Shown one piece after another: positions 13,461 to 20,377 of a stretch of 20,377 bases of DNA. The translations under genes and the position numbers were made by a program. How positions within the stretch are numbered: the stretch's first letter is position 1; each line of letters starts with the position of its first letter. The DNA lies in the IMG/VR virus record IMGVR_UViG_3300031565_005284, positions 1 through 20,377 of that record; one strand, 5' to 3'. Below the pieces are notes generated by a model. It was given only the letters and a program-made list of their open reading frames with translations, was not told the origin of the DNA and searched no databases. Source of the DNA: a virus.

Positions 13461-15818
13461 ATGAAGCGACTATTTCTGTTCCTGTTGGCGACGGGGCTGT
13501 TGTGCGCGCAGACGGCGAAGTTCCCCTCGGCCATCGCGACAGACAACGATCTTCTCGTAGGTAAGGACCGTTCCGCCAGCACGCTGTCGAGCGGCATCGA
13601 TGCCAGCACGCTCTCGATCCCGGTGGTCGACGGTTCTGTGTTCGTGCAAGACGAAGTGATCACCATCGATCAGGAGCAGATGCTGCTCTGCTCGGTCGCC
13701 GGCAACACGCTCACCGTCTGTTCCGGGGGTCGCGGATTCGCGGGTACCAGTGCGACGACTCATGACTCCGGCGCGAACGTCCGGGGCCACATTACCGCGT
13801 GGCACCATAACGCGCTGCGGGAAGAGGTCCAGGCCATCGAAGCGCAGATTGGAACGACGATGACGACCTGCACGGCGGGCCGCGTCTTCTTCGCGGGTTC
13901 CAGTGGCGTTGTCGATTGTTCGGGAAACCTTACATGGGATGGCTCGACGTTGACAGCTTTCAGTGGCAGCTTCTACGATTCGACGCCGACTACGGGGAGT
14001 ACGACGCTCGCGATCAGGGCCGGCGCGGGTCAAAGCACTACCAATCTCCAGGAGTGGCGAAATAATGCTGATTCCATCATAGCCAGAATCACAAATACTG
14101 GCATGTTGGTTGGTCCCGGTTACAACGACATCACGGCGAAGATCAGCGTCGAAAGCGCGGGTATGTATCTCGCCAACGACAGGCAGTTGAATTTTTCCTC
14201 GACGACGGCCTACGGGGGTACGGTGGATCTCGCACTGTTCCGTAATAGTGCCGGGTTGTTGGAAGTCAATAGTGGCACCTCCGGCCAACTCCGCGACTTC
14301 AAACTGCGCCGACTCTGGGCAGCGGCGGATTCGGCGCCCTCCTGTACCAGCGGAAATTACGGTCTCTACGCGGACAGCGGTTCGTCGATCTGGAAGAAAT
14401 GCACGAACGGCACAATCACCGATCTCGATACAGGAGCTGGCGCGGCTTACTACCAGACTGTACAGGATGAAACCACCCCGCTCACACAACGTCCGACGAT
14501 CAACTTCACCGGTACCGGAGTGACGTGCGCCGATAATGCGGGAGCCACGCGAACCGATTGCACGATCGCAGGCGGCGGCTCCGCGACCCGATATGAGCTT
14601 GAGGTCACCCGCACCGACGCCGACACCCTGACGATCAACCCGAGCTGTTCTTCGTCCACGCCCTGTAACATCAAGGGCAATCAGTTTACCTCCTCGGCCA
14701 CCGTGGACATCACATCGGGGTCGGCTTCGGACACGACTTACATCTATTTGGATACGACTGGCGCGATCATCGTCGGTTACAACGCGGCGAACACATACAC
14801 TTGCTCCGGTTGCACATCCACAAGCGGAATCACTTCCTTTCCTTCGTCGGCGGTGCCGGGGTATGTCTGGCCGGTGACAACCGCGACGTTTGATTCGACC
14901 CTTGCCACATTCGACAAACGCTCGTTCCTCTACGAGAAAGAGGCTGTCGCAGGTACCGGCGTGTCCATCACTGACACCTACGGGAAGGCGACCATCTCCC
15001 TTGACACGGCTGTCGTCCCGTTCTATTCCACGGGGGCCGGAGTGCCCTCGGGAGCCTGCACTGAGGGAACGCTGTTCTATCTGGACACGACCAACCACAA
15101 TGGCTACTACTGCACCGACACCGACACCTGGGAGCAGATCGACGGCGCGGGCGGCGGCGGTTATGCCACGATTGACGACGAAGACACTCCACTAACGCAG
15201 CGGACGACGCTCAACTTTGCCGGTGCGGGCGTGACTTGCGCCGACGATACCAACCAGACGACTTGCACGATCCCAGCCCTGGAGGCCACCACGATACGTC
15301 AGGTGTACAACCTCTCCATGCCGACCTGTAGCGCCACTCCAAGCGTCGTGGGTTATGGGGTCTGGACGCTGGATGCTACGAACGGGGCAGCCGTTAGTTG
15401 TACCGGGCCGAGTATTGCCTACGACGACGCCGCGACGGGAAAACGGGCCTTTACTCAAGTCATCCTTCCGGCGAATTGGTCTTCAGGTGACGCCGTGGAT
15501 GCGGTTCTGTACTACACCACTAATTATCTCGGTGGAAGCCCGCAAACCAAGTTCTTCGTAGAAACAGCGTGTAGGGCGGGTGGCGAATCTAACTCGTGGA
15601 GCTACAACACGGCGGCGTCGCAGACCGGGAGCGCCGGAACCGACACCGTGATCTACAGCATGACCGTCTCCAGTATCCCCATGACGAACTGTGCTGCTGG
15701 CGAGGCGATGCGCGTCCAACTTCGCAGGGCGGATTCCGCCGACGAAGGGGACACGCTGGACGCGAAGATTGCTTATGTCGTTGCATTCCAACTTCGTTAC
15801 AAGGTGACGGTGAACTAA
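13461..15818 (+). CDS. Large fibre-like protein with N-terminal signal peptide
   Basis: A 785-aa protein that starts with MKRLFLFLLATGLLCAQ, a typical Sec signal peptide (Lys/Arg, hydrophobic core, cleavage after CA). The Cys is not in a lipobox because Leu precedes it. The mature part begins with a segment common in phage tail proteins: IATDNDLLVGKD, VDGSVFVQDEVITID, GGRGFAGTSATTHDSGA, and HITAWHHNALREEVQAIEAQIG. Beta-rich repeats follow, including two copies of a module with TPLTQR and GAGVTCADD-like sequence. The many Cys residues in CTI, CAD and CTG contexts would suit disulphide formation outside the cytoplasm. The likely role is tail fibre or host-range protein, but an export signal is abnormal for a virion protein made in the cytoplasm. 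Its stop overlaps the next ATG (TAATG). Confidence 0.65.
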   Translation: MKRLFLFLLATGLLCAQTAKFPSAIATDNDLLVGKDRSASTLSSGIDASTLSIPVVDGSVFVQDEVITIDQEQMLLCSVAGNTLTVCSGGRGFAGTSATTHDSGANVRGHITAWHHNALREEVQAIEAQIGTTMTTCTAGRVFFAGSSGVVDCSGNLTWDGSTLTAFSGSFYDSTPTTGSTTLAIRAGAGQSTTNLQEWRNNADSIIARITNTGMLVGPGYNDITAKISVESAGMYLANDRQLNFSSTTAYGGTVDLALFRNSAGLLEVNSGTSGQLRDFKLRRLWAAADSAPSCTSGNYGLYADSGSSIWKKCTNGTITDLDTGAGAAYYQTVQDETTPLTQRPTINFTGTGVTCADNAGATRTDCTIAGGGSATRYELEVTRTDADTLTINPSCSSSTPCNIKGNQFTSSATVDITSGSASDTTYIYLDTTGAIIVGYNAANTYTCSGCTSTSGITSFPSSAVPGYVWPVTTATFDSTLATFDKRSFLYEKEAVAGTGVSITDTYGKATISLDTAVVPFYSTGAGVPSGACTEGTLFYLDTTNHNGYYCTDTDTWEQIDGAGGGGYATIDDEDTPLTQRTTLNFAGAGVTCADDTNQTTCTIPALEATTIRQVYNLSMPTCSATPSVVGYGVWTLDATNGAAVSCTGPSIAYDDAATGKRAFTQVILPANWSSGDAVDAVLYYTTNYLGGSPQTKFFVETACRAGGESNSWSYNTAASQTGSAGTDTVIYSMTVSSIPMTNCAAGEAMRVQLRRADSADEGDTLDAKIAYVVAFQLRYKVTVN
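14457..15275 (+). repeat. Two copies of a TPLTQR fibre module
   Basis: Segments at about 14457-14570 and 15168-15275 encode related modules of about 36 residues: D-E-x-TPLTQR, then NF-x-G-x-GVTCAD, then a Cys-Thr-Ile ending. The second copy is shorter by about two residues. This points to modular growth of the fibre. Confidence 0.8.
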
Positions 15819-18800
15819 TGCGCTGGCTGGCTGCACTTCTGGCGTTGCCGCTTGCGGCAGCGGTTGACAACCTGCGGGTGGTGGACACGACCGCCACGCA
15901 AGCCATCATCTCATACGCCGCGCCGGACACAAGCGCCTGCACGGTCGAGATCAGCGAAGACCCCAGTTACTCGCCCGTGGTCCATGACGTGAACGCGACA
16001 TTGTTCTCCGGGTCCAACAGCGACTCACGAACCGGGAACATCACCCTCGGGCGGCACCGGACAATCACCATCGGGCAACGAAAGGTCGAGACGGCCTCCG
16101 ACGACAAGAACTACAGCCGCGCCCTTGAGACGGATCGCCTGCACTACGGTCGGGTGACCTGCGGCGGTGACCAAACCACATTCACCTTTCGCACCCGCAA
16201 TATCCCGTTTGGCGACAGTCACGGCGCAGGGGTGATGCAGGCCATGAGCGACGGTTCCGGCAGACCGTTGATTCCGAGCGTCAACTACACGACCCGCACC
16301 AAAATCATCGACCCGCTCACGGGCGTTCCCATGTGGCCGATTATGATGCCACGTGACTACACGACGGATCAGACCTTCTCGGTGGATACCTGTTCGGGAA
16401 CGGGATGGAGCGGCGTCTGCCAGGTGGTGACTGATGACAGCACTTACGCTTCGACCTCGACCACTAATCCCTTGCTGGTGGTGGCAAACATCACGGCGTT
16501 CAGCTACGGGCAGAGCGGCATAGACGTGATGGACTTCGTGCAGTTCCCAATCAACGGATATGGAGCCGGGGGCACGGAGGCGCAACGTACCGTCAATGTC
16601 TGCCTGACGCGGGATAACGGTCAGACCTGTAGCCCGACGCAACAGGTAGTCCTGCCGGCCACGGACGGCAATGTGACGGCAGGCACCGGGACGGCGGGAG
16701 ATTGGTGGGAACCCGGCGTCTGGCATCACCAGGGGAACACGCGGGGGGCGGGATGGGTCAAGACGGCCTCCTCGACGCCGACCACCTCTGTCACGTTCAC
16801 GACCTCGACCGACTGCAACCGGCTCCGGGTAGGCAGTGTCGTTCAAGTGTTCCCCGACGGTTCCACCACGAAGACTTATCTCACCGTGCAGTCCTTGGAA
16901 TGTCCTAGTGCCGTAGTGGATTCGGAGGTCAACCTGTACAACGGAGGCTTGGGCGTTCCATTCCTCATCGCGGGCGGAATCCAGAACAACAAGGGCTTCG
17001 GTCTGAAGATTTGGAAGGCGAACGACGACGGCCAGGCGATCTATATTGACCGGACGCAGGTAACGGTTGGGCGCACGTCGAACTTCTATAATGGTAGCGC
17101 CGGGTTTCACAACACATGCTCAAAGAAGGACACTGCGAACGGCGGATGGTACAAGTGCATTGCCAGTAACTCGGGTAATCCAGCCACCGAGATGTACGCC
17201 ATTCGAGAAACTGCCAGCGGCGTTCCGGAGATCCGCAATATGGGTGCGGTTCGTTTCACCGGCTCCTTGGTCGGATGCACCGGATACGCCTATCCAATCA
17301 CGTTTGGTTTCGGAGCAAGACCTTGGGACGGTTCCGACTCGAATGTGATATGGGCCACATGCAACGACGATCTAATCAAGGCGACTTTCACCAACACAAG
17401 TTACACCGAGAAAGACCCCGGCGGTATTCCCATCGCGGACTTCTCGCTGGTAAATATCAGTGACTCCTACACGATCAGTTCCCTAATCTCGGCTTTCGCC
17501 AGCGCCAACGATATCTGGTACGAGCCGTACTACGGGACATCTTGGGGGATGGAAGCGGTTCAAGGCAACTATGTCATCCTCGGCAATCGCATGGGGCAAC
17601 AGGACAGCTTCGCGTGGATTGCAGTTCTCGACACCGGGAACAAGCTCCCCCTTGGAAGTGGCTGGGTGGGCAGCTTGGGCGGAACTAATCCCGAGGCGAC
17701 GGATGGCACCGGGTTCGTCAAGGCTATGGCCTCGCTGTTTGATCGTTCGGCGTCCCGCTGGAACACTCTTCACACATTTGAGTGGGTGGGGCACGAGCCG
17801 GTCATGTGTCCCGAGGTCCAGACGGCGGGCAAGGCAACTGCCTTCGGTATCGGCCCTTATAAGACTACGCTCAAAACAGCGATGACTTCTTGTAATCCGT
17901 GCGGGGAAGAAGACATCGATGTTGATAGCACCTGGGACACGACCACCTACCGGACCCCAACGTGGGGGCCGACCGCGCTCAACAGCAGTGGAACAACCGT
18001 CACCCCGGCAAGCGGGAACATCAAAGAGCACCTGTATATTGGAAGCAAAATCAAAGCGAATCCCGGTGGCGGCGATGAGATCCGAACCGTGACAGCGGTG
18101 AGCGGGAACTCAGTCACCATCGATACGGCGTTCAGTAGTGACCTTTCAAGTACCGCTTTCACGTACACGTTTCCCACTGCCCCCGCTTGGTGGCATGTCG
18201 GCGACCCCATCGGTGACCGGGCGCCGTGGGCGCTCCTGAAGGTTGATGCCGGCGATCGAATCCAGATCGACAGCGAGTATGTAACCGTTGTTTCACGGAC
18301 GGAGAACGCTGAAGACCTAACTATTCGCGTCCAGAGGAGCGGAAGCCAGCCAGCCCACAACATTGATGCAGTCATCAATATGCGCGGCAAGGCAGGCTAC
18401 GCTAATTACTGGTACTTCACGTTGGATCGGAACGCCAGCACCAGCACCTACTATGCGCCCTACGACGCGCTCAATATTGGGCACGGAACTTACGGGAACG
18501 GGATTCGGGTTCAGTCCAATCACAGTATCCAGGTTGCCGACATCAAAGACTACACGAACTGGAACCAACAGACGCATTCCATCAGCAAGGCTCCTAACTT
18601 TGCTGGGAAGCACGCTCCCGCTGATGGAAACTCCTACCAGTCGCACCCTTCCAATATCCAGTACGAAGCCACCGGCAATCTGACCAAGACATTTTACGAT
18701 CTAACGCCATTCCAGGGAACCAACCTGTTCTCCGTCCAGAACAACACGGCGGCAACGAGGGTGTCCGGGTTCACGCACGTCTACAAGTACCTCTACGGGC

Positions 18801-19645
18801 AATCACGCGCCATGTACACGAAGCATCTGGACACATGGGCCGTGGCTGGAGCGCGACTGCTCACCGACATCAGCGGCCCAGGCAGTTCGATCACGGACAG
18901 CGACAGGTACAAGTATTGTGTTGCGACTGTGGCCAACGAGTGTGTCACCGGGTCGGCGGTGGGGGATATCTACCTCAATGTTCCGAACCTTGTGCAGACC
19001 TACCGCTACTGCGCTGCTGGCGAAGTGTCGACGCTTGGTCCGGACTGGGACGATGCCTGCGCCGGGGAGAAGTCGATGGCGGGGCACGTCACAATTCAGT
19101 TCGGCGTGTTTGGCCCCGTCAATGACACCGTAGCCAGCCATGGACGGGTGCTCGAAACCCAGTTTACCGGCCTCCGGTATTCGACCACCGCAAATGCGCG
19201 TCCGTTGCCAGATGCGTCCCTTGCGGTGTTCAGCGCACAGAACGGCAATCGTAATTTCTTCATGCTGCTAAAGATTCCACCGCTGCCGCCACGGGATTCC
19301 GTGAACCGCAGCACGTTCATCCCGATTCCGGTGCAACTCAGCCCGCCCGCCAGCCTCAGCGTGAACAACGCCATCGTGGAGTTCGGCTACGACACCAATT
19401 TCTACTGTACGTCCCGCTTGGAGGCGTGCGTCGCCAACGGCTCGACGGTCAACGAGACGACGCCGTTCACCTGGCCCACGGAGGCGGGTGGCGAATCTAG
19501 CATCACGGGGGTCTCATGCGCCTCGGGCTGCACGGTGACTGTCCCGGCCTTCTCGCAACGGGTCCTGTATTACCGCTGGAAGTACCGCAACGCCAGCAAT
19601 GTAGTTCTCGCCACCAGTTCTACGCAAGTCATGGCGGTGCCTTAA
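15818..19645 (+). CDS. Very large exported protein of bacterial-secreted type, phage tail-linked
   Basis: A 1275-aa protein starting on the last base of the previous stop (TAATG). The N-terminus MRWLAALLALPLAAAV is a Sec signal peptide. Residues about 18-80 resemble a fibronectin type III-like or Greek-key start (DNLRVVDTTATQAIISYAAP, then CTVEISEDPSYS). The bulk is beta-rich and Ser/Thr/Asn/Gly-rich, with many Trp/Tyr and repeated short motifs, but no catalytic signature was recognised. The last about 110 residues (from PVQLSPPASLSVNNAIVEFG through CTSRLEAC to CSSGCT-like CASGCTVTVPAF and RVLYYRW) resemble the C-terminal tails of secreted Solibacter-type proteins, recalled from memory. It may be a receptor-binding or surface-displayed protein. 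An alternative is a host gene captured by the phage. Confidence 0.6.
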   Translation: MRWLAALLALPLAAAVDNLRVVDTTATQAIISYAAPDTSACTVEISEDPSYSPVVHDVNATLFSGSNSDSRTGNITLGRHRTITIGQRKVETASDDKNYSRALETDRLHYGRVTCGGDQTTFTFRTRNIPFGDSHGAGVMQAMSDGSGRPLIPSVNYTTRTKIIDPLTGVPMWPIMMPRDYTTDQTFSVDTCSGTGWSGVCQVVTDDSTYASTSTTNPLLVVANITAFSYGQSGIDVMDFVQFPINGYGAGGTEAQRTVNVCLTRDNGQTCSPTQQVVLPATDGNVTAGTGTAGDWWEPGVWHHQGNTRGAGWVKTASSTPTTSVTFTTSTDCNRLRVGSVVQVFPDGSTTKTYLTVQSLECPSAVVDSEVNLYNGGLGVPFLIAGGIQNNKGFGLKIWKANDDGQAIYIDRTQVTVGRTSNFYNGSAGFHNTCSKKDTANGGWYKCIASNSGNPATEMYAIRETASGVPEIRNMGAVRFTGSLVGCTGYAYPITFGFGARPWDGSDSNVIWATCNDDLIKATFTNTSYTEKDPGGIPIADFSLVNISDSYTISSLISAFASANDIWYEPYYGTSWGMEAVQGNYVILGNRMGQQDSFAWIAVLDTGNKLPLGSGWVGSLGGTNPEATDGTGFVKAMASLFDRSASRWNTLHTFEWVGHEPVMCPEVQTAGKATAFGIGPYKTTLKTAMTSCNPCGEEDIDVDSTWDTTTYRTPTWGPTALNSSGTTVTPASGNIKEHLYIGSKIKANPGGGDEIRTVTAVSGNSVTIDTAFSSDLSSTAFTYTFPTAPAWWHVGDPIGDRAPWALLKVDAGDRIQIDSEYVTVVSRTENAEDLTIRVQRSGSQPAHNIDAVINMRGKAGYANYWYFTLDRNASTSTYYAPYDALNIGHGTYGNGIRVQSNHSIQVADIKDYTNWNQQTHSISKAPNFAGKHAPADGNSYQSHPSNIQYEATGNLTKTFYDLTPFQGTNLFSVQNNTAATRVSGFTHVYKYLYGQSRAMYTKHLDTWAVAGARLLTDISGPGSSITDSDRYKYCVATVANECVTGSAVGDIYLNVPNLVQTYRYCAAGEVSTLGPDWDDACAGEKSMAGHVTIQFGVFGPVNDTVASHGRVLETQFTGLRYSTTANARPLPDASLAVFSAQNGNRNFFMLLKIPPLPPRDSVNRSTFIPIPVQLSPPASLSVNNAIVEFGYDTNFYCTSRLEACVANGSTVNETTPFTWPTEAGGESSITGVSCASGCTVTVPAFSQRVLYYRWKYRNASNVVLATSSTQVMAVP

Positions 19646-20073
19646 TCGGGGCTCGGCTTGGTTTGCAATGCCAAGCCGATCAGATCGCGGTGTTCGGATG
19701 TGAGTTCGGCGAGGGCCAGGAAGAAATTACGATCTTCCTCGGTCTTACTCAATCCCGCCAGCAGCAAGCACGCAAACGAACCAGGTTTGCGGTTTTGCTG
19801 GAGCCAATTCCCGACTGTTCCGTGTGCCAGCTTCAATGTTTCGGAGAGTTCCTGTTGCGTGAGTCCCAGGGCCTTTTTGAGTGCGCGTATGCGATCTTTC
19901 ACGACTTTCCGGCGCTGCCACTCATTGTGCGGAATTTCCTTTTCCCTTTTTGGGGTTATGGTCAATGGCGGAACGCTTTGATGGGGCGTTTTGAGCTGGC
20001 GTTGTTGATTTCGCAATCTCATTTCGGTCTCGTTTTCCCGAATCCTTTGTTCCCTTGGTCGGCGCTTCGCCAT
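19642..20073 (-). CDS. XRE-type helix-turn-helix DNA-binding protein
   Basis: A 143-aa reverse-strand protein. Residues 1-55 are strongly basic and polar (MAKRRPREQR...). The HTH domain lies at about 60-105: RIRALKKALGLTQQELSETL provides helices 1 and 2, and the recognition helix follows in AHGTVGNWLQQNRKP, a classical XRE/Cro-CI pattern. A short helical C-terminus follows (LALAELTSEHRDLIGLAL). It is likely a transcription regulator, possibly of phage lifestyle genes. The basic arm could add nonspecific DNA binding. Its stop overlaps the stop of the 1275-aa gene by two bases (convergent). A purine-rich ribosome site (GGGGAAAGG) precedes the ATG. It lies downstream of the 79-aa gene on the same strand and may be cotranscribed with it. 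Confidence 0.75.
   Translation of the reverse strand: MAKRRPREQRIRENETEMRLRNQQRQLKTPHQSVPPLTITPKREKEIPHNEWQRRKVVKDRIRALKKALGLTQQELSETLKLAHGTVGNWLQQNRKPGSFACLLLAGLSKTEEDRNFFLALAELTSEHRDLIGLALQTKPSPD
19653..19679. terminator. Perfect 9-bp hairpin at the convergent gene ends, possible terminator
   Basis: TCGGCTTGG (19653-19661) pairs perfectly with CCAAGCCGA (19671-19679) across a 9-nt loop. It lies 7 nt after the end of the tail-operon stop codon and inside the last codons of the reverse HTH gene. No T-run follows on either strand, so classical intrinsic termination is not clear. It may act with Rho or be a chance coding palindrome. Confidence 0.35.
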
Positions 20074-20116
20074 CGCCTTTCCCCACCCCCTTGGATAACG
20101 CCGAAGGGGATGGTAC

Positions 20117-20356
20117 CTACGTTCTCCTTGGACCCATAACCCCCATGCGCCCTTTTTTTGCCACCCCAGACGGCTGCGTTATGGGAGCTTCTGAAGACAT
20201 CGCGTCCAGATAGCCAATGATTCTCTCCGCCAACCCCGGATTCTTCTCCAACACCTTTTCCAAATGTTCATGTTCCCTTCTGGTCGTAGGGTATGGGTAT
20301 TTGTCAAGAGCCAGTTGCGGGGGACTCGAAGGATTGGAAGCAGCTTGTGACAGCAT
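20117..20356 (-). CDS. Small hypothetical protein upstream of the HTH gene
   Basis: A 79-aa protein of unknown family. A central charged helix (PTTRREHEHLEKVLEKNPGL, then AERIIGYLDAM) is flanked by Pro/Ser-rich and basic ends. It has no signal peptide or membrane segment. It precedes the HTH gene on the same strand with a 43-nt gap and may form a two-gene regulatory unit with it. Its ribosome site is weak, so the gene is not certain. A direct repeat of TTTTGAC lies immediately upstream. Confidence 0.45.
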   Translation of the reverse strand: MLSQAASNPSSPPQLALDKYPYPTTRREHEHLEKVLEKNPGLAERIIGYLDAMSSEAPITQPSGVAKKGRMGVMGPRRT

Positions 20357-20358
20357 TA

Positions 20359-20377
20359 TTTTGACCGCTCTTTTGAC
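20359..20377. repeat. Direct repeat TTTTGAC with 12-bp period at window edge
   Basis: TTTTGAC occurs at 20359-20365 and 20371-20377, about one helical turn apart, just upstream of the reverse-strand small gene. The spacing suits cooperative protein binding on one DNA face. The array may continue beyond the window. Confidence 0.4.

Noticed and set aside
13470-15098. A 542-codon open frame on the reverse strand opposite the 785-aa protein
   Set aside because: Its translation is Arg/Gly/Asp/Val-rich with no domain-like pattern, and it lies wholly antisense to a gene with clear repeats, signal peptide and ribosome site. Such frames are common in GC-rich genes.
16025-17110. A 361-codon reverse-strand frame opposite the 1275-aa protein
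   Set aside because: The composition is typical of an antisense shadow (Arg/His/Gly/Val-rich) with no motif; the + strand gene is strongly supported.
15574-19498. A shared 16-mer GCGGGTGGCGAATCTA near 15577 and near 19486, considered as att-like or recombination repeats
   Set aside because: Both copies encode the short peptide GGES in coding context with no flanking similarity, no integrase and no tRNA, so coincidence is more likely.
13461-19645. A diversity-generating retroelement target in the distal proteins
   Set aside because: No reverse transcriptase, template repeat or adenine-biased variable repeat was seen in the window.

Overview
This window is the late (virion) region of a tailed phage or prophage. 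It holds a siphovirus-type tail module on the + strand: tail tube, tail assembly chaperone, tape measure, baseplate hub/fibre and large distal proteins. No sheath gene is visible. No head, lysis, integrase or replication genes lie inside the window, so it cannot be decided here whether this is a free phage contig or an integrated prophage. The host guess is Acidobacteriota (Solibacter/Bryobacter-like). It rests on recalled features only: signal peptides ending LLCAQ or RAQ, and a secreted protein whose C-terminus resembles Cys-containing tails common in that group. It is an inference, not a placement.

Layout. (1) 1-4460: a compact cassette of glycan-type enzymes, with five GT-A/GT2-like glycosyltransferases (the first cut by the window edge), one class I SAM methyltransferase and one NodB/CE4-like deacetylase. 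Several genes are joined by ATGA or TGATG overlaps. (2) 4464-5058: a 61-aa C2H2 zinc-finger protein and a 134-aa DUF4214-like protein, linking the cassette to the tail genes. (3) 5064-10035: tail tube protein, gpG-like chaperone with an overlapping -1-frame extension (a gpG/gpGT arrangement), and a 1239-aa tape measure protein. (4) 10039-12360: a hub protein fused to a repetitive fibre-like C-terminus. (5) 12361-12801: a reverse-strand gene for a small exported protein with its own putative promoter, i.e. a moron-like insertion. (6) 12901-19645: a small coiled-coil protein, a small hypothetical protein, and two very large proteins of 785 and 1275 aa that both begin with signal peptides. The first carries phage-fibre repeats; the second looks like a bacterial secreted protein. 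(7) 19642-20356: two reverse-strand genes, an XRE-type HTH protein and a 79-aa unknown, with a direct repeat just upstream at the window edge.

How the parts may work together. The tail genes build a long non-contractile tail. The tape measure length would predict roughly 185 nm at the usual 1.5 angstrom per residue. The glycan cassette sits in the same transcriptional direction directly before the tail tube gene, so it is probably expressed late. Its most attractive role is to build or edit a glycan on the virion, for instance on the Ser/Thr/Asn-rich distal proteins, or to alter the host surface glycan. The exported proteins at the distal end of the module are unusual for tail genes and are the second point of interest.
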